The translations under genes were made by a program, and so were the position numbers. From Xanthobacteraceae bacterium (GTDB lineage Bacteria; Pseudomonadota; Alphaproteobacteria; Rhizobiales; Xanthobacteraceae), in the NCBI GenBank assembly GCA_028282095.1, contig JANQIP010000052.1:1-51350 (forward strand): a stretch of DNA of 51,350 nt. The letters run 5' to 3'. The notes below the pieces were generated by a model, which saw nothing but the letters and a program-made list of their open reading frames with translations, searched no databases and was not told the origin of the DNA. Numbering within the stretch: the first letter of the stretch is position 1; every line of letters starts with the position of its first letter. Shown in pieces: positions 16,746 through 25,145 of the stretch.

Positions 16746-19031
16746 ATGACGGTTACGCAGCTCAAGCAGCTGCTGCAGATCGGCAGCGGCTCGGATGAGG
16801 TGGAACCCTCGATCCTGACCGAAGAGGTCCGCGCCGTCTTCGACGAAACGGAGATCGCGCGTTGGCTGCGCGCCTCGCGCAAGCTGGAGCAGGCCGGCTA
16901 TGGCTACAGCGTGGTGCGCCGCTATGTGCGCCACTCGGTTGCCGTAGGTCGCCTGGTCAGTCCCATCGCCGCCATCGACCTGGCCGACGCGGTCTCGATC
17001 CTGGCGATCAAGTCGGGCCTCCCGACGGCGGAGAAGCTGCCGGCGGCGGCCGAGCGGGCGGCGGAGCGCCTCAAGAACGATCAGCTCTACCACGCTTGGC
17101 TCGGGCTGATGCAGCGGGTTGCCGCCATTGCGCCGGAGTCCATGGCCTCGCTCTTGGGGCGCATGGACTACCTCATGACCCACCTCAACGTCTCTCGCCT
17201 GGAGGCCTGGGTCCTTGCCGGCGTGCGCGCCAGCGGTGGCGACCCGGAGCGCCGCTTGCGCTTCTTCGAGTTCATCGATCCCGAGGCGGAGCGCTGGCTA
17301 CAGCGGGAAGCCGGCGAAGTCATCTTCGCCGATGTCGAACGGCGCCTGAAGATCTACCTCGCCGCCCTTTGGGGCCTCCATAACCCCATGAGGGAGCCGC
17401 CGATCAACGCACCGGTGGTGGCGCGGCGCCGCTCCAGCTTCGACCGCGGCATCATTCGTCTGCCGACCTCCTATACGGGCTTTCGCGGCCAGGACGCGGA
17501 AGACCTCTACCGCGCGGCTGTCGCCCATGTCGGCGCCCACCTGGTCTTTTCCGGCGAACGCTATCCGTTGAAGAAGCTCAAGCCAGTGCAGGTTGCCCTG
17601 GTCTCCTTGATCGAGGACGCCAGGGTTGAGCAGCTCGCGATACGGCAGTTTCCCGGCCTCCGGCGGCTATGGCTGCAGTTTCATATCGCGCAGGCGACGG
17701 GTGCGCTGACTGCGCCGAGCCTCCTCGCCCGGCTTTCGCGGGCCCTGATCGACCCGGACTTCAGCGACGTGGACGGCTTCGTCCGACGGGGGCGGGCGCT
17801 GTTTTACGCCCGCGAGGCGGACTGGGAAGACCCGCAACTCAGCCGGGAGCTCGGCGGTCTGCTCGGCAACACCCTCGGGCAGATGCGCATCCAGTTCAAC
17901 GCGCGCACCTATGTGGTGGAGCCGTCCTACCGCGACGACAACCTCGGTCTCTGGGACTTCGACGAGGATCTGTCGCAGGAAACCTTGGAGGCGGAACAGC
18001 TCTTCGATTCCGTGTGCATCGAGCAACAGGACGAGGAGGACGAGACGCCGCCCGACCGCGAGCGCGAGGAGGTCGAGGAGGTCCCCGACGAGGAACAGCC
18101 GCAGGCGCGCTCGCGCAGCATCGAGGTCGACGGTATCCCGGTCGCGCGCTACCCAGAGTACGACTACGTGACCGGGCGGGAGCGCCCGGAGTGGACCACG
18201 ATCATCGAGTATCTGCCGCCGCCGGGCTCGGCCGAAGCCATCGACAACTTCCTCGCCGAGCGCAGCGACGTGGTCAACCGCATCTCCAACCTGATCAACG
18301 CGGCGCGGGTCGGCCGTCACCAACGGCACAAGCGACAAATGGAGGGAGAGTATCTCGACATCGACGCCACCATCGAGGCGGCGATCAGCTGCCGTGCCGG
18401 GGAGACGCCGGACCCGCGGGTCTACGGGCGTTGGGAACGGCGCGAGCGTAACCTCTCCATCCTGGCGCTGCTCGACATCTCCGAGTCGACCCGGGACAAG
18501 GTGCTCGGCTCGGAGCTCTCGGTTCTCGACCTGGAGCGCCAGGCGACGGCGCTCTTGGCGCACGCCATGTCCGGCATCGGTGATCCCTTTGCGCTAGCCG
18601 CCTTCTGCTCGGACCGCCGCGAAGCCGTGCACTACTACCGGGTCAAGGACTTCTCCGTACCCTACGACTCTCTCTCGAAGGCCCGGCTTGCCGGCCTGGA
18701 AAGCGGCTTGTCGACGCGCATCGGCGCGGCCATGCGCCATGCCGCCACCGACCTGGAGCGCCAGCTGACGCACCGGAAGCTGTTGCTGGTCGTGACCGAC
18801 GGTGAGCCTTCGGATGTCGACGTCACCGACCGCAAGTATCTGGTGGAAGACGCGCGCAAGGCCGTGCAGTCCTTGTCGCAAAAGGGCATAGACGTTTTCT
18901 GCGTCGGGTTGGACTCCGGCGGGGATAGCTATCTGACCCGCGTCTTCGGGCGCCGCAGCGTGGTGCAGATCGACCGCCTCGAGTCCTTGCCGGAGAAGCT
19001 GCCGCTGCTCTACCTGCGCCTAACGAACTGA
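16746..19031 (+). CDS. CbbO/NorD-type VWA-domain protein
   Basis: A 761-residue protein. The C-terminal von Willebrand A domain has a MIDAS motif DISES (577-581) and a later TDGEPSD; a long acidic linker (about 425-460, rich in Asp and Glu) precedes it, and the N-terminal 400 residues are helical and resemble NorD/CbbO. Such proteins bind the MoxR/CbbQ ATPase and recruit the client. It starts 19 bases after the ATPase gene, so they form an operon. The client is unknown; the nearest enzyme gene is amiE. Confidence 0.85.
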   Translation: MTVTQLKQLLQIGSGSDEVEPSILTEEVRAVFDETEIARWLRASRKLEQAGYGYSVVRRYVRHSVAVGRLVSPIAAIDLADAVSILAIKSGLPTAEKLPAAAERAAERLKNDQLYHAWLGLMQRVAAIAPESMASLLGRMDYLMTHLNVSRLEAWVLAGVRASGGDPERRLRFFEFIDPEAERWLQREAGEVIFADVERRLKIYLAALWGLHNPMREPPINAPVVARRRSSFDRGIIRLPTSYTGFRGQDAEDLYRAAVAHVGAHLVFSGERYPLKKLKPVQVALVSLIEDARVEQLAIRQFPGLRRLWLQFHIAQATGALTAPSLLARLSRALIDPDFSDVDGFVRRGRALFYAREADWEDPQLSRELGGLLGNTLGQMRIQFNARTYVVEPSYRDDNLGLWDFDEDLSQETLEAEQLFDSVCIEQQDEEDETPPDREREEVEEVPDEEQPQARSRSIEVDGIPVARYPEYDYVTGRERPEWTTIIEYLPPPGSAEAIDNFLAERSDVVNRISNLINAARVGRHQRHKRQMEGEYLDIDATIEAAISCRAGETPDPRVYGRWERRERNLSILALLDISESTRDKVLGSELSVLDLERQATALLAHAMSGIGDPFALAAFCSDRREAVHYYRVKDFSVPYDSLSKARLAGLESGLSTRIGAAMRHAATDLERQLTHRKLLLVVTDGEPSDVDVTDRKYLVEDARKAVQSLSQKGIDVFCVGLDSGGDSYLTRVFGRRSVVQIDRLESLPEKLPLLYLRLTN

Positions 19032-19104
19032 GGCGATACACAGGGAATACTCGGACCGATCACCGCTCAGTTTCTCGTGTGCTCTCTGCGGCGGCTTCCT
19101 CCAC

Positions 19105-19510
19105 ATGCCCCTTGCCGAGCACGCGGGCCGCTTGGAAAACTATGGGGTCGATGGGGGTTTTCACGTCGCAATTCGTGCACTCCAGACAGGCTGGGATGAT
19201 CCGGCCCTCGCCGCGGCCATGGCCGGCGGGCGCAAGCCGTGGCCGCCGTCGGGAGCGGACGGGTGGTTGGAAGACGAGCTGACGGCGGTGCGACTGCGGG
19301 TTCTTGAGGCCGGCGGGCGGACGGAGGAATACCTGAATCTCGCCCGCGCGGCGCGAGCGCACACTGACTACGCGGCCATGCTGGTCAAGCTTCAGCGGAC
19401 GGCCGAGGCGGTCAAATACGCACTCAAATCGTTCAAGCGCCCCGATCAGGCGTTGGCGCTTGCCGAGGTGCTCCGCGAGGCGGCGGCACACGATGAGGCG
19501 CTGAAGATCG
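19105..19510 (+). pseudogene. Fragment of a helical-repeat protein, SWIM zinc finger family-like
   Basis: About 135 residues of helical repeats read ELTAVRLRVLEAGGRTEEYL, HTDYAAMLVKLQRTAEAVKY and DQALALAEVLREAAAHDEAL. The pattern resembles the C-terminal helical region of SWIM zinc finger family proteins, but the Cys/His SWIM motif itself is absent. The frame runs into the broken end of an IS481 transposase at about 19511, so the 3' end is cut; the 5' part also appears lost. Family assignment is tentative. Confidence 0.45.
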
Positions 19511-20356
19511 CTGATGCGGACGCTCGGCATTGTAGCATCCGATGAAGTCGTCGAAACTGGCCGGCTGCTGGAGGAGGTCTGGCGCGGCCGGTCGGGTGGT
19601 CTCGATCTTCAAGGTGAGATGCATACGCTCGTGGCGGCCGTTCTGCTGCGGATGGCCGGGCTTGATGCGCTCAATCTCGATGCCGAGCCGCAGCCACCAG
19701 ACCGACAGGCGCGACAGCCCGAACAGGGCATGGGGGCTGGCGAAGGGAACGCCGTTATCGGTGCGGATTGCGCTGGGCAGACCGAACTCCTTGAAGACGC
19801 TCTCGAACACACTGAAGGCATAGGCTTCTTTGGTGGAATGCAGCGCCTCGCAGGCGAGGAGATAGCGGCTGGCGAAGTCGGTGATGGTGAGCGGATAGCA
19901 ATAGCGCCGGTCGGCGAGCATGAACTCGCCCTTGTAGTCGGCGCACCACAGATCGTTTGGCTGGCGTGCCATCGACAGCGGCGTTCCCCGGGCGCGATGG
20001 CGGCGTATCTTTCGGCGTTTGACCAACCCGTGGCGGTCGAGCACCGCATGCACGGTCGAGATCGCCGGCCTGTGCACATCCGGATAGAGCCGTGCCAGCC
20101 GCTCCCTGATCTTCGGTGCGCCCCAGGCCGGCTTCTCCCGCTTCAGCCGGACGATCAGCGTCTCGATCTGCACCGGCAACTGGTTGGCGTGCCGGTAGGG
20201 ACGGCGCGAGCGATCGGTGAGCCCCTCGACGCCGCAGTCGCGGTAGCGCTTGAGGATTTTGTAGCCGGTCTTGCGTGAGATCGAGAACTCCTCGCACAGC
20301 CGAGCCATCGGCTCGCCGTCCAGCATTCGCGCAATGAACTTCACCCGCTCGTCCAT
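19511..20356 (-). pseudogene. IS481-family transposase, C-terminally truncated
   Basis: From the ATG at 20356 the protein starts MDERVKFIARMLDGEPMARL with a helix-turn-helix (EFSISRKTGYKILKRY). The DDE catalytic residues are all present: Asp in LWCADYKGEF, Asp in AIRTDNGVP and Glu in NGRHERMH. After CYNAERPHQ the family normally continues for about 60 residues (PAEVY region); here the frame runs into flanking sequence. Since the missing tail lies outside the catalytic core activity is not excluded, but the element lacks one end. Confidence 0.85.
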
Positions 20357-20445
20357 GACGTGACACTCCTTCCACGGTACCTCTGCTCTCCCGCAAAGGG
20401 CCAAAAGTGTCACCCATGTCTCCGGTATCAAATGTCCCCCCTCTC
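19511..20445 (-). mobile_element. IS481-family insertion sequence, one end missing
   Basis: The transposase-start end is present: reading on the minus strand, GGGGGGACATTTGATACCGG, then GAGACATGGGTGACAC lies ahead of the gene, typical of IS481 ends. The other end is gone, because the transposase stops matching its family at 19511 where the SWIM-like frame begins. So the element was itself broken after it inserted, or recombined with a second event. Confidence 0.7.
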
Positions 20446-20723
20446 TCAGGAAGGGCATCAATAAATTAGCGAGAAGAGCGCGGGTTGCGCCGGGATCAAA
20501 CTCACCAGAAACTCACCAATAGAGCGAGCGCGATGTCGCGTGATCGGCGGCGGGATAGCGATCCAAGTCAAATACTCGCGAGCGAACAGCCTGGGGCAGT
20601 CGTGAATGCGCATGACTGGCGTGACTTCGTCGATGCGCCGAAAGTGAGAGTAGGGCGGGACGGTCCGCGACGGGTTGTGTGGGTCGAGAGAGGGTCTCGG
20701 CCGGCCCGTCGCGGAGAAGATCC

Positions 20724-21029
20724 ATGCCGAAGTCCGTTCCTAAGATCGCGCTCTCAAGCTCGCGCGACATTCCCTTCAACCGTCTGGTGCTGAGCCAGGC
20801 CAATGTCCGCCGCATCAAGGCCGGCGTCTCGATCGAAGAGCTCGCCGAGGACATTGCCCGCCGTACGCTGCTCCAGAGCTTCACAGTGCAGCCCATTTTC
20901 GACGACAAAGGCGCCGAAACCGGCATGTTCGAAGTGCCGGCCGGCGGCCGCCGGTTCAAGGCGCTCGAACTGCTGATCAAGCAGAAGCGGCTCGCCCGCA
21001 CCGCGCCGATTCCATGCGTGGTGCGCACC
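20724..21029 (+). pseudogene. ParB-like nuclease-domain protein, first 102 residues
   Basis: The N-terminus of a plasmid/ICE-type ParB-like protein: IPFNRLVLSQANVRRIKAGV, then IEELAEDIARRTLLQSFTVQ and FEVPAGGRRFKALELL with the conserved GxRR motif. Full members are several hundred residues long with a helix-turn-helix that follows. Here the match ends exactly at IPCVVRT (21029), where a DUF932 gene on the opposite strand is also cut. GGAG lies eight bases before the ATG. It marks a conjugative-plasmid-like backbone. Confidence 0.8.
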
Positions 21030-21607
21030 GTGGACCAGTCGAGCACACCGGGTACCTTCCAGCGGGTGTCGCCGACGCCGTCTCCGGCGATCCGCTGAAC
21101 GGCGCCGACAAGCTCATGGTCGAAAATGCGGCCATAGTCTGGGCCGGTGACGGCGCGCAGTTCGGTGCGCCTATCCTCCGTTTCCAGCGTCTTGACCTGC
21201 TCGGCGCGGTGATTGGTCAGGCCATACTGCAGGTTTATCCCGGCGACCGGCGCGGGAAGCTGGCGCAGATAAGCGGCGGGAGCGCCCGCCAGCGCGGCGA
21301 GCTGGCCGAAGCTCCAATGGGTCGGCGCGATCGGCGCCTCGGCGTCCGGCAGAACCAGTGCCAGCTTTTCGGGATCGTCGCGGTGCGCTTCGACGCGGAT
21401 CGCGGCGCTCTCCACCGTCCGCGTATGACTGCGCTCGGCCCTACGCTTCACCGAGGCGTAGAGCTCGGACAGCGACAGGTACTTCTCGTCGTCGGGCCGT
21501 GAAAACCATTCCGAGGATACGCGACCGACACGGTCGCCGCGGTTCACATCCACCTTGTAGCTGCCGCTTGCGGCGCAGCCGCCGCCGAGAACCTCAAGAT
21601 TCGTCAT
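21030..21607 (-). pseudogene. DUF932 protein, first 193 residues
   Basis: Reading leftward from 21607: VSSEWFSRPDDEKYLSLSEL, RVEAHRDDPEKLALVLPDAE, THWSFGQLAALAGAPAAYLR and RTELRAVTGPDYGRIFDHEL, the N-terminal half of DUF932 proteins found next to ParB-like genes on rhizobial plasmids and ICEs. The match stops at GVLDWST (21029-21031), and the open frame continues only as antisense of the ParB fragment. About half of the protein is lost. Confidence 0.8.
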
Positions 21608-21685
21608 GGGATCAACTCCGTGACGGGCGGCCGAAAGCCTCTTTCTCGACCTTCAAACCCGTCGCGGCAAACCCGATCCGCACTC

Positions 21686-21850
21686 TCACTCTAAACGGGC
21701 GTTGCGGGGATCTCCCAGGCGCTGGCACAGGAATGCGGGTGCGTCGAGCGGTTGAATCGCCTGCATGTCCGTCGCGAGGTCGCGCGCGGCCTGCGCCGTA
21801 GAAGACGGCAGTGCACGTGCGTCAGTGGAAAGATCGAGGCTGATGATCAT
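21686..21850 (-). CDS. Small hypothetical protein upstream of the DUF932 gene
   Basis: A 54-codon frame reads MIISLDLSTDARALPSSTAQ and AARDLATDMQAIQPLDAPAF before a TGA at 21686. A purine run GGGGGAGGAG abuts the ATG, which is closer than usual. It lies 78 bases upstream of the DUF932 start on the same strand, in the position where plasmid copies of this module often carry a short gene. I do not recognise a family. Confidence 0.4.
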   Translation of the reverse strand: MIISLDLSTDARALPSSTAQAARDLATDMQAIQPLDAPAFLCQRLGDPRNARLE

Positions 21851-22004
21851 CTCCTCCCCCGATCAGCTCGCCCGAATCGCATCGTCTTTCGACACGTTCG
21901 TGGGTTTAGCCGCAACCAAGGGCTGAGTTATCGTACGCCGCTGTGGTAGAAGGGGCAGTAGCAAAGCGAGGTCCGTGCACTGATTGGCGTGGTAGGGGAA
22001 AGGT

Positions 22005-22853
22005 TTGAACGGAGGCGCGCCAATACAGGTCGCCGCGGATTTCGAGGCGACCGATGATCTGCTTTGGCAGGCCGTCGCCGGTCGGCTGCCAAACCTCGGG
22101 CGGGTGACGCTCTGCCGATCGGGCAGGATAGGGCCGCTGGTCGAGTTGGCGATCGCCGCAGCCATGTTGCCCGACGGCTATCGCGCCATTGCGGTCGAGC
22201 CCCCAGTGTTTCATCAGATTGTCGGCGCGCTGAGCGACGGCGTAATCAGTGGCGCGGGTATCCGTGACCGCGCGGGCGCGTTTCCATTGTCGCGTTTTGA
22301 CCCCGACGACCTCGGGTCCGGCGGATTGGTTTGGGATCAGTGGGCTAAACATGCCGAGAATTCGGCTGTCGCGGCAGGTCTCCCTCGGGGACTGGCCGCG
22401 GCGCTGATGGGTGCGCTTGGTGAATTGCAGGACAATGTCTTCGAGCATAGCGGGCGGCCGGAGAGCGGCCTCGTCGCCTACGCCGCGAGCGCGGGCGCCT
22501 TCGAGTTTGTTGTTGCCGATGCGGGCCGCGGCGTGCTGGCCAGCCTGCGCGAGAATCCCGACTTCGCCGGCCTCGCTGATTCCGGGGCGGCGCTGCGGGT
22601 CGCCGCGTCCGACGGCGCGTCGCGGCATGCGCGGAGCACTGGTCGTGGCTACGGCGTCGGTCAGTTGTTTCGCGCACTCGCTCATGAAGCCGCCGAGCTA
22701 AGGTTTCGCAGCGGCGACCACGCCCTGCGGCTCTGGGGCGACGCCCCCAGTCTCACCGGACAGGTTAAGCTGGCGCAGAGGGCTTGGCTGGACGGGCTCA
22801 CCATCTCGGTGCGCTGCGCGCCGCAAGCGCCGAGTCGGCGGCCTCAGCCGTAA
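22005..22853 (+). CDS. GHKL (HATPase_c) ATP-binding protein
   Basis: A 282-residue protein with a histidine-kinase-like ATPase domain: N box ALGELQDNVFEHS (about 142-154), G1 box VVADAGRGVLAS (about 172-183) and G2 region RGYGVGQLFRAL (about 214-225). No phosphorylatable histidine domain, transmembrane segment or receiver is present, so it is not an ordinary sensor kinase. The N-terminal 120 residues resemble STAS-like partners. Start is a TTG at 22005 with AGGGG upstream; an alternative start is possible. Its last 156 bases overlap the oppositely oriented DUF4417-like gene. Function unknown; see the cassette finding. Confidence 0.75.
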   Translation: MNGGAPIQVAADFEATDDLLWQAVAGRLPNLGRVTLCRSGRIGPLVELAIAAAMLPDGYRAIAVEPPVFHQIVGALSDGVISGAGIRDRAGAFPLSRFDPDDLGSGGLVWDQWAKHAENSAVAAGLPRGLAAALMGALGELQDNVFEHSGRPESGLVAYAASAGAFEFVVADAGRGVLASLRENPDFAGLADSGAALRVAASDGASRHARSTGRGYGVGQLFRALAHEAAELRFRSGDHALRLWGDAPSLTGQVKLAQRAWLDGLTISVRCAPQAPSRRPQP

Positions 22854-23969
22854 GGTCGGCTTTGCCGCGGTCTCGTAGAAGGCGCGAACCAGAGTGATAT
22901 TGTGTGTCAGGAGGTCGTCGATTGGCGCGCCCCTTGGCGTCGAATGTTTCGCCCATTTGACGCGGCCAGACGCGGTAAGATAGGCGCGCCGTCGCCGGAT
23001 GGTTCTCGAAAAGGCTTCGGTTTCGATCAAGCTCACCTGCGCGAAATGCTGCCGCAACTCGGCGAGCTTGCGGCCGCCACCCCGGATGACGAGCGCAAGC
23101 GGGCGTCCGACGCGACCGGCAAGCGCGCAGAGCTCGGCAACGTGCCAGTCGATCCGTTCTCCGCGGCCGCATCCGGTGGCGAATTCGAAGGCGAGAATCT
23201 CGATCTCGGGGCGGTCAGCAATGAGCTCGGCCCATCTGATGTAGTCGTGCTGCGTGCGGCCGTTCACATGCAAGGCAGCCGGCAGACTCGCCGCCGCCAT
23301 CTCGGTCCAGGCCAGCAGGATGCGCTTCATCGAATGAAGGTTGTCGGTGCGCGGCACGTCGGTCAGCACGCTGTAGTTGGGCGTCGTGATCAGCGTGACG
23401 CCGAGCGCCTTCAAAGCAGCGAGGATTGCGGCGCGCTCTTTCAACTCCCACCAGCGTTCGATTGGGCCGTCCTTGTCGACCCCGGTGACGACGATCTCCG
23501 CGTCTTCCGGGATGAGGAACCGCGCCGCGAGCGCGGCGCGCGATTTGACGTGGGGTTCGCCGGTCGCGAGGTTGACGAGTTCGTACAGCGAGATCGCGAC
23601 CACCGGTTCATCGAGTGTGGCCGCGCGGCCGTAGCGATGATCGACGAAGGGCGCGATGGTAGGCAGGTCCGGCACTCCGTTCGCCGCAACGCGCGGCACG
23701 TTTTCGAAGCCGAGCCCGCCGACCTCGCGCATGCGGGCAACGAAGTGGCTCGGCTTGAACCGGCAGACCATGTCGCACTTGCTTTTGTCCTTGCAGGTGC
23801 AGAGGTCTCCGCAGTCGAAGACGCCGGCGTCGGTGTGGACGCCGCCGCAGCGATCGCGTTCGAGGCAGATCGGACAGCCCAACGAAGGCGCATGGCGCGT
23901 GGCGTCATCCCAAAGCTTGTTTGGCTGGGAAAAATGGCGCGAAGGCTCGTGGGGCGGCCGGCGGTTCAT
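22698..23969 (-). CDS. Cys-rich DUF4417-like protein
   Basis: A 423-residue protein. Residues 30-70 carry a dense cysteine cluster (CPICLERDRCGGVH, then CGDLCTCKDKSKCDMVC), nine cysteines that suggest a zinc or Fe-S site. The remainder resembles DUF4417, with GVTLITTPNYSVLTDVPRTD matching that family's YS-X-TDxP block and a later EIEILAFEFATGCGR. The C-terminal 50 residues are Arg/Pro-rich and overlap the convergent GHKL gene. The start overlaps the previous stop by four bases (ATGA). Molecular function is not known. Confidence 0.65.
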   Translation of the reverse strand: MNRRPPHEPSRHFSQPNKLWDDATRHAPSLGCPICLERDRCGGVHTDAGVFDCGDLCTCKDKSKCDMVCRFKPSHFVARMREVGGLGFENVPRVAANGVPDLPTIAPFVDHRYGRAATLDEPVVAISLYELVNLATGEPHVKSRAALAARFLIPEDAEIVVTGVDKDGPIERWWELKERAAILAALKALGVTLITTPNYSVLTDVPRTDNLHSMKRILLAWTEMAAASLPAALHVNGRTQHDYIRWAELIADRPEIEILAFEFATGCGRGERIDWHVAELCALAGRVGRPLALVIRGGGRKLAELRQHFAQVSLIETEAFSRTIRRRRAYLTASGRVKWAKHSTPRGAPIDDLLTHNITLVRAFYETAAKPTLRLRPPTRRLRRAAHRDGEPVQPSPLRQLNLSGETGGVAPEPQGVVAAAKP

Positions 23970-24316
23970 TTGACGCTGATCTCCGCAGTATCGCCGAACA
24001 GACCGACGCGCTGGAGCACGCCCTCGGCATAGCCGCCGCCGTCGCGCACGGCGGCGGTCAATTCCGGCGAAGGATTAGCGACGCGGCCGATTGCACGGAG
24101 CCCATCGCTGACGGTGAGGCCGTCACTGCAGCTCTGGACGATCAGCGTGTCGCCTTCCTTGACGTGACAGCCCAAGCTCAACTCTGCGGTGACGGTGCGC
24201 GCAGCCTCGGATATATTGAGATCGAGCAGACTTGGCGCTTTCAGGCGGTCGAGTCCACCGTCCCAGCGCTTGCGCCAAGGCTTGCCGGTCTGTGAGCGGA
24301 TGTAATCAAGGCCCAT
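23966..24316 (-). CDS. Hypothetical protein of the STAS/DUF4417 operon
   Basis: A 116-residue protein starting MGLDYIRSQTGKPWRKRWDG, with LSLGCHVKEGDTLIVQSCSD in the middle. No family is recognised. The ATG at 24314-24316 overlaps the TGA of the upstream gene, and its own stop overlaps the next ATG, so all three genes are translationally coupled and it is surely translated. The Lys/Arg/Trp-rich N-terminus (KPWRKRW) could contact nucleic acid, which is only a guess. Confidence 0.65.
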   Translation of the reverse strand: MGLDYIRSQTGKPWRKRWDGGLDRLKAPSLLDLNISEAARTVTAELSLGCHVKEGDTLIVQSCSDGLTVSDGLRAIGRVANPSPELTAAVRDGGGYAEGVLQRVGLFGDTAEISVK

Positions 24317-24879
24317 CAGGCTATCTCCAGAAGCGAACTGAACGACTTGGACTTGCCCTGCCTGCGTTCGACCAGCAGGCCCTTGGTCGCGAGCGCTGAT
24401 AACCGGTTGTTCCACGCGGTCGGTCTGATCCCTTGGTCCGAGAAGCGGGCGGCAAGCTCAGGAGCGGTGATCGCGCCAAGTTCGATCACCGCATTGAAAG
24501 TCGATCGTTGCGCAGGATCCAGATCGCCAATCAGCCGAGCCCCTACGACGCGGTCCTCCGCGTTGAGGTCGCAGCTCCAAATGACATCACCGCGTGCTCG
24601 GACGAAGAAGTCCAGCTCTTCGGCCACGGCAGGGACCATATTTGCGACGACGGGATAGACGTTGGGCAACGACTGCCGGGCGTAATCGCGGAAGCCAATC
24701 ACCGCCTCGCGCAGGAATGACGCGGTGGCCACCTCGATGCCTTCGAAGTCGAGGAAAGCGGGCGCAGGCGCCTCCGTCTTGGGTGTAGCCGCGATCAGCG
24801 CGCTCAGCACTTTGCGTCCGGGAATGGCGCCCGAAAGAACGGTTTGGCCGCCACTATGCTCGATCAGTCTATGCTGCAA
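24316..24879 (-). CDS. STAS-like (DUF4325) protein with winged-helix C-terminus
   Basis: A 187-residue protein. Residues 38-80 (AFLDFEGIEVATASFLREAV) match the DUF4325 STAS-like domain; residues 125-187 (STFNAVIELGAITAPELAAR, then LSALATKGLLVERRQGKS) look like a winged helix. STAS-like proteins usually bind GHKL ATPases of the anti-sigma type, and such an ATPase is encoded nearby at 22005-22853. Start is a TTG at 24879 with GAGGA seven bases upstream. First well-defined gene of a leftward operon. Confidence 0.75.
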   Translation of the reverse strand: MQHRLIEHSGGQTVLSGAIPGRKVLSALIAATPKTEAPAPAFLDFEGIEVATASFLREAVIGFRDYARQSLPNVYPVVANMVPAVAEELDFFVRARGDVIWSCDLNAEDRVVGARLIGDLDPAQRSTFNAVIELGAITAPELAARFSDQGIRPTAWNNRLSALATKGLLVERRQGKSKSFSSLLEIA

Positions 24880-25122
24880 TTCACTATCCTCATGTCATTG
24901 ACGTGAAGATGATGAACGAGTCGGTCGCCGTCAAGAGTATCCGGGATTGCGACCGTGTTTTCCCCAGCTTGCCAGGCGTAGGTACGCGTCCGCTCGGCGA
25001 TCGGACCGTCGCTAGCCAATAGGCTCGCCTTCCTGCGAAACCACCTGAACGTCTTTTCGGTGGAGGGGCGATCAGCTGCTGCTGGCGGATAGCCGTTCTT
25101 GAAGAACGTCAGAAAAACTCAT
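24864..25122 (-). pseudogene. Small frameshifted gene at the head of the STAS-like operon
   Basis: From an ATG at 25122 the frame gives MSFSDVLQERLSASSS and a TGA. One base shift in the adjacent AGCAGCAGC tract gives a continuous frame, DRPSTEKTFRWFRRKASLLA then DTLDGDRLVHHLHVNDMRIV, ending in a TGA at 24864 that overlaps the TTG start of the STAS-like gene. The protein-like composition, overlap with the next gene and a slippery triplet repeat suggest a real small gene (about 85 residues) broken by one indel, or a frame read by slippage. No family recognised. Confidence 0.45.
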
Positions 25123-25133
25123 ATATTTCTGAC
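25108..25133 (+). promoter_or_regulatory. Palindromic operator in front of the AbiEi gene
   Basis: GTCAGAAA (25108-25115) and TTTCTGAC (25126-25133) are perfect inverted eight-mers ten bases apart, ending one base before the AGGAG ribosome site. AbiEi antitoxins are known to bind inverted repeats at their own promoter, so this is the likely autoregulatory site. The start codon of the leftward small gene (25120-25122) lies between the arms, so binding could affect both directions. Confidence 0.65.
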
Positions 25134-25145
25134 AGGAGAATGGCC

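Noticed and set aside
22902..24032. 376-codon plus-strand frame over the DUF4417-like gene
   Set aside because: Antisense; the minus frame has the cysteine cluster, overlapping starts and stops, and family-like blocks.
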